This document shows positions 6,397 through 10,298 of a DNA stretch of 10,298 bases, one piece after another; position 1 is the stretch's first letter, and each line of letters starts with the position of its first letter. The translations under genes and the position numbers were made by a program. The DNA is from Rhodoferax sp. (GTDB lineage Bacteria > Pseudomonadota > Gammaproteobacteria > Burkholderiales > Burkholderiaceae_C): assembly GCA_028711355.1 (NCBI GenBank), contig JAQTSL010000113.1:1-10298 (forward strand), read 5' to 3'. The notes below the pieces were generated by a model, which was given only the letters and a program-made list of their open reading frames with translations, was not told where the DNA came from and did not search any database.

Positions 6397-7689
6397 TCAA
6401 CGCGCCTGATCGTTGCGCTGCTTGAGCAGCCGCAACTTCTCTGCGATCTTGATCTCCAGCCCGCGTTCGACCGGCTGGTAAAAATGCGGCTCTGCCATCC
6501 CGTCGGGCAAATAGCGCTCACCCGCAGCAAAGCCACCCTGCTCGTCGTGTGCGTAGCGGTAGCCCTTGCCGTAGTCGAGCCGTTTCATCAGTTGGGTCGG
6601 TGCGTTGCGCAAGTGCATCGGCACCGCTCGGGTGCCGTCCTGCTTGACCAAGGCGCGCGCCGCGTTGAACGCCGTGTAGGCGGCATTGCTTTTGGGCGCC
6701 ACCGCCAGGTACAGCACACACTCGGCCAGCGCCAACTCGCCCTCAGGCGAGCCCAGGCGCTCATAAACCTCGGCCGCGTCCAGCGCCAGGCGCAACGCAC
6801 GCGGGTCGGCCAGGCCAATGTCTTCGCTGGCCATACGGATCATCCGACGCACCAGATAACGCGGGTCGGCACCACCGTCGAGCATACGCACCAGCCAGTA
6901 CAGCGCTGCATCGGGGTCGCTGCCGCGCACGCTTTTGTGCAACGCCGAGATGGTGTCGTAAAACTGCTCCCCGCCCTTGTCGTAGCGGCGCAGTCGTTCG
7001 CCCAGCACCTGCAACAGCCAGGCGTCGGTGATGTTTTGGCGCTGTTGCTGCTGTGCTGCTACGGCCAACGTCTCAAGCGTGTTGAGCAGCCGCCGTGCAT
7101 CGCCGTCAGCATACCCCACCAGACGCTCAATTGCCTCTGATTCAACAACTGGTAGCGCTTGCGCTGCCTGCGCTGAAGCCATAATAAGCTTCAAGTCATC
7201 GGTGCTCAACGGTTGCAATACATAGACCGCCGCACGCGACAGCAGCGCCGAGTTGACCTCAAACGACGGGTTCTCGGTGGTGGCGCCGACAAAGGTGAAC
7301 AGCCCACTTTCAACGTGCGGCAAAAAAGCGTCTTGCTGGCTTTTGTTGAAGCGGTGCACCTCGTCAACAAACACCAGCGTGCGCCGCCCCTGCTGCTGGG
7401 CCAGTTGCGCCCGTTCGACCGCCTCGCGAATGTCCTTGACACCACCCAACACGGCGCTGATGGTGATGAACTGCGCGTCAAACGCGTCGGCCATCAGTCG
7501 GGCAATGGTGGTCTTGCCGGTGCCCGGCGGCCCCCAAAAAATGCAACTGTGTGGCTGGCCCGACTCAAACGCCAGTCGCAGCGCCATGCCTTGGCCCAGC
7601 AACTGCTGCTGGCCGACCACTTCGCCCAGCGTGCGCGGGCGCAGCCGCTCGGCCAAGGGCACCGCGTTGGTGGTGGGAGGTGGCGTCAT
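6397..7689 (-). CDS. rarA: Replication-associated recombination protein A (AAA+ ATPase)
   Basis: A 430-aa homologue of E. coli RarA/MgsA (447 aa) and yeast Mgs1/WRNIP1. These ATPases resemble clamp loaders and act at stalled or gapped replication forks with SSB. The N-terminus has PLAERLRPRTLGEVVGQQQL, then Walker A GPPGTGKT (53-60) and Walker B LVFVDEVHRF (105-114). Sensor 1 and the Arg finger lie in GATTENPSFEVNSALLSRA (135-153). The C-terminal half holds the lid and tetramerisation region: KSVRGSDPDAALYWLVRMLDGG, RYLVRRMIRMASEDIGLADP, and PKSNAAYTAFNAAR. The ATG at 7689 lacks a strong ribosome-binding site. It overlaps the stop of a 15-codon ORF as ATGA, so coupled translation is possible. 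It follows purL by 63 bp with no terminator between and may share its transcript. No defects are visible. Confidence 0.95.
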   Translation of the reverse strand: MTPPPTTNAVPLAERLRPRTLGEVVGQQQLLGQGMALRLAFESGQPHSCIFWGPPGTGKTTIARLMADAFDAQFITISAVLGGVKDIREAVERAQLAQQQGRRTLVFVDEVHRFNKSQQDAFLPHVESGLFTFVGATTENPSFEVNSALLSRAAVYVLQPLSTDDLKLIMASAQAAQALPVVESEAIERLVGYADGDARRLLNTLETLAVAAQQQQRQNITDAWLLQVLGERLRRYDKGGEQFYDTISALHKSVRGSDPDAALYWLVRMLDGGADPRYLVRRMIRMASEDIGLADPRALRLALDAAEVYERLGSPEGELALAECVLYLAVAPKSNAAYTAFNAARALVKQDGTRAVPMHLRNAPTQLMKRLDYGKGYRYAHDEQGGFAAGERYLPDGMAEPHFYQPVERGLEIKIAEKLRLLKQRNDQAR

Positions 7690-7752
7690 CGGGTCAGCAC
7701 CAAAGCGACAACATCCACCAACAGAATCTTCATCGGCGTTCGTCGTCGTGGT

Positions 7753-10298
7753 TCAACCGACCCAGCGCCGCGCGTTGCGCCACAGTTGCATCCAGGGGCT
7801 GAAGTCGTTCGGGTCAAGCGCGGTCCAGCTCATCTGAAGGTTGCGCAACACGCGCTCGGGGTGCGGCATCATGGCGGTGAAGCGGCCATCTGGCGTGGTC
7901 ACGCCGGTCAGGCCGCCGGGGCTGCCGTTGGGGTTGAACGGGTAGGCTTCGGTGGCCACGCCCTGGTTGTTGACAAAGCGCAGCGCCGCGATGGCTTTGT
8001 CCGCGTTGCCCCGGTATTTGAAATTGGCAAAACCTTCGCCGTGCGCCACCGCAATCGGCAAACGACTGCCGGCCATGCCTTTAAAAAACAGCGACGGCGA
8101 TTCAAGCACTTCCACCATCGACAGGCGGGCCTCAAAGCGCTCGCTCTGGTTGGTGGTAAAGCGCGGCCAATCTTGCGCGCCGGGGATGATGTCGGCCAGC
8201 TCGGCAAACATCTGGCAGCCGTTGCAAACGCCCAGGCCAAAGGTGTCCAAGCGGGCAAAAAAGGCCTTGAACTGATCCGCCAAAACAGGGTTGAAAGTGA
8301 TCGAACGCGCCCAGCCGATGCCCGCGCCCAGCGTGTCACCGTAACTGAAGCCACCGCACGCCACCACGCCTTGGAAGTTGGCCAGATCGACGCGGCCGCT
8401 TTGCAGGTCGGTCATGTGCACGTCAAACGCTTCAAAGCCAGCTTCGGTAAAGGCATAGGCCATCTCGATATGCGAGTTGACGCCCTGCTCGCGCAGCACC
8501 GCCACTTTAGGGCGAGTCAGCATGAGACCCTGACTTGCTACCCTATCAGTAGCTGTCTGCGCTTGATGATTGTGCGATAGAGCCTCATTTGGCATACAAA
8601 AATGCAGACCCGGATCAGTCGCCACACCGGCTGCGGCGTGCTCGGCATCGGCGCAAGCCGAGTTGTCGCGGCGCTGACAAATCTGCCAGCTTACGTGGTC
8701 CCAGACCTGATGCAAGTCGGTCAATGTGGCGCTGAAGATCGATTTGGCGTCGCGCCACACCTGCACCGCGCCGACCCCGACATTGATGCTGGAATGCGCC
8801 GGTCGCGTTTGACCCACCACATGGCTGAACGCGCTCAAACCATGGCTGCGCAGCACTTGCATCACCACGTTGCGATCGACCGAGCGCACCTGTAGCAGCA
8901 CGCCCAGCTCTTCACTGAACAAGGCTTTCAGGGTTTGCTCGTCGCGCCGACCGCTGATCTGGCTAGCCCAGTTTTTGGCTTCACCGCTGTCCATGCGGCC
9001 ATCACTGATGCCGTCGCCCTCGGTCACCAGCAGATCCACATTGAGCGCCACACCGACATGACCAGCAAAGGCCATCTCGCAAGCAGCGGCAAACAGGCCA
9101 CCGTCGCTGCGGTCGTGGTAGGCCAGCAGCTGACCGCTGGCGCGCAGCGCGTTGACGGCGTTGACCAGGTTGATCAGGTCTTGCGGGTGGTCCAGATCGG
9201 GCACCGCGTCGCCCATCTGGCCCAGCGTTTGCGCCAGGATGCTGCCCGCCATGCGGTTCTGGCCGCGGCCCAGATCGACCAGGATCAGCGATGTGTCTTG
9301 CGTTGCATCAAGCTGTGGCGTCAGCGTGCCGCGCACGTCGGCCAAGGTGGCAAAGGCGGTGACGATCAGCGACACCGGCGAGGTGACCTTTTTGGCCTCG
9401 CCGCCGCTACCGTCGGGGCCCGTCGGTTGTTTCCACTGCGTGCGCATCGAGAGCGAATCTTTGCCGACCGGGATGCTGATGCCCAGCGCCGGGCACAGCT
9501 CCAGCGCAACCGCCTTGACCGTCTCATACAGCGCGGCATCTTCGCCCGGCTCGCCGCAGGCGGCCATCCAGTTGGCGCTGAGCTTGACGCGGTCCAGCTC
9601 GATCGGTGCTGCCAGCAGGTTGGTAATGGCCTCGGCCACCGCCATGCGGCCACTGGCGGGGGCGTTGACCGTGGCCAGCGGCGTGCGCTCACCAATCGCC
9701 ATCGCTTCGCCGGCAAAACCTTTGTAATCAGCCAAGGTGACGGCGCAGTCGGCGACCGGCACCTGCCAAGGTCCGACCATCTGGTCGCGGTGCGTCAACC
9801 CACCCACGCTGCGGTCGCCGATGGTGACCAAAAAGCGCTTGGACGCCACGGTGGGATGCGCCAGCACGTCAATGGCAGCTTGCTGCAAGGCAACGCCGGT
9901 CAGGTTCAACGGCGGGAACGCGCGTTTCAGCGATTGCACGTCGCGCTGCATTTTTGGCGGCTTGCCCAGCAAAACATCCATTGGCATGTGGACCGGAACC
10001 TGTGCTTCAGGCTGGACCAGTTGGCGCGCAGCCAAATCAACATCACCCACCACCAACTGACGCGCTTCGGTGGCGACGCCGACCACGGCAAACGGACAGC
10101 GTTCGCGCTCGCACAGCGCTTTGAACCCGTCCAGCATCGGCGGCGCAATCGCCAGCACGTAGCGCTCCTGGCTCTCGTTCGACCAAATCTCTTTCGGGGC
10201 CAGGCCGGATTCTTCCAGCGGCACCGCACGCAGGTCAAACAAGGCACCGCGCTGCGCGTCGTTGGTCAGCTCGGGCAAGGCATTGCTCAAGCCCCCTG
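7753..10298 (-). CDS. purL: Phosphoribosylformylglycinamidine synthase, large single-chain form (C-terminal part)
   Basis: Catalyses FGAR + glutamine + ATP to FGAM, step four of purine synthesis, in the cytoplasm. About 848 codons are visible of a protein normally near 1,300-1,350 aa; the frame is open to the window's high edge. A TTG at 10290 falls inside the conserved GGLSNALPEL, so it is not a start. Visible in order: the synthetase core with EIWSNESQERYVLAI, GDRSVGG, RDQMVGPWQVPVADCAVT, LSANWMAACGEPGEDA, PVGKDSLSM and LAYHDRSDGG; then a linker; then the glutaminase domain from RPKVAVLREQGVNSH. The domain contains GVCNGCQM with the nucleophile Cys encoded at 8226-8224, and MMPHPERV with the His and Glu of the triad 121 and 123 residues later. 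The linker (8519-8610) is about nine residues longer than in E. coli and of unrelated sequence, apparently a repeat insertion. The gene is otherwise intact and should be functional. Confidence 0.96.
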   Translation of the reverse strand, partial: GGLSNALPELTNDAQRGALFDLRAVPLEESGLAPKEIWSNESQERYVLAIAPPMLDGFKALCERERCPFAVVGVATEARQLVVGDVDLAARQLVQPEAQVPVHMPMDVLLGKPPKMQRDVQSLKRAFPPLNLTGVALQQAAIDVLAHPTVASKRFLVTIGDRSVGGLTHRDQMVGPWQVPVADCAVTLADYKGFAGEAMAIGERTPLATVNAPASGRMAVAEAITNLLAAPIELDRVKLSANWMAACGEPGEDAALYETVKAVALELCPALGISIPVGKDSLSMRTQWKQPTGPDGSGGEAKKVTSPVSLIVTAFATLADVRGTLTPQLDATQDTSLILVDLGRGQNRMAGSILAQTLGQMGDAVPDLDHPQDLINLVNAVNALRASGQLLAYHDRSDGGLFAAACEMAFAGHVGVALNVDLLVTEGDGISDGRMDSGEAKNWASQISGRRDEQTLKALFSEELGVLLQVRSVDRNVVMQVLRSHGLSAFSHVVGQTRPAHSSINVGVGAVQVWRDAKSIFSATLTDLHQVWDHVSWQICQRRDNSACADAEHAAAGVATDPGLHFCMPNEALSHNHQAQTATDRVASQGLMLTRPKVAVLREQGVNSHIEMAYAFTEAGFEAFDVHMTDLQSGRVDLANFQGVVACGGFSYGDTLGAGIGWARSITFNPVLADQFKAFFARLDTFGLGVCNGCQMFAELADIIPGAQDWPRFTTNQSERFEARLSMVEVLESPSLFFKGMAGSRLPIAVAHGEGFANFKYRGNADKAIAALRFVNNQGVATEAYPFNPNGSPGGLTGVTTPDGRFTAMMPHPERVLRNLQMSWTALDPNDFSPWMQLWRNARRWVG
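8536..8600. repeat. Short interspersed repeat inserted in frame in the purL linker
   Basis: Within the purL linker about 65 bp are AT-richer (about 46% GC by hand count) than the surrounding gene. They contain an outer inverted repeat CTATC...GATAG and, on the minus strand, the stretch GCTCTATCGCACAATCATCA followed by AGCGCAGACAGCTACTGATA. I recall similar 'GCTCTAGCGC...AAGCGC...AGCAGCTA' elements scattered between genes in Comamonadaceae genomes; this assignment is from memory, not a search. The element is open in the purL frame and encodes a polar stretch including ALSHNHQAQTATDRVAS, which has no counterpart in the E. coli enzyme. Confidence 0.5.

Noticed and set aside
7213..8580. 455-codon plus-strand open frame opposite rarA and purL
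   Set aside because: It is antisense to two intact conserved genes and shows no domain or plausible start signal.

Overview
The window looks like a chromosomal segment of a betaproteobacterium, most likely of the order Burkholderiales and probably Comamonadaceae (Rhodoferax/Polaromonas/Acidovorax-like). This rests on protein character (PurL, RarA and LivHMGF resemble the betaproteobacterial forms as I remember them), on GC-rich coding DNA, and on a short interspersed element in purL that resembles one I recall from Comamonadaceae genomes. No database search was possible. Every gene I can support lies on the minus strand, so transcription runs from high to low coordinates.

Region by region, in transcription order: (1) 10298-7753 is the C-terminal two thirds of purL (FGAM synthase, purine synthesis), running off the window edge. 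Its linker before the glutaminase domain seems to carry a small in-frame repeat insertion. (2) 7689-6397 is rarA (AAA+ clamp-loader-like ATPase of replication-fork maintenance), 63 bp after purL with no terminator between. A good intrinsic terminator follows it at 6296-6266. (3) 6156-2423 is a four-gene branched-chain/amphipathic amino-acid ABC transporter operon, livH-livM-livG-livF, with no binding-protein gene in the window. Its genes are closely packed except for a 195-bp livH-livM gap filled by a three-copy, 63-bp tandem repeat. (4) 2347-1 holds a Crp/Fnr-family regulator followed closely by the ATPase and the first permease (partial) of a second ABC importer, of the sugar/nucleoside type that works with BMP-family lipoproteins.

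Most of the window is ordinary housekeeping and transport. The points worth a second look are non-coding. The livH-livM repeat units each fold into a long hairpin, and the diverged third unit carries a compensatory A-T to G-C pair change. The regulator at 2347 has a near-consensus FNR-type site upstream, plus a perfect 7-bp inverted repeat reaching its start codon. It also has the FNR-type recognition-helix residues, which suggests autoregulation or FNR-family control of the downstream importer. The purL linker insertion shows a mobile-like repeat tolerated inside an essential enzyme. I found no CRISPR array, tRNA, rRNA, IS transposase, phage gene or defence gene.
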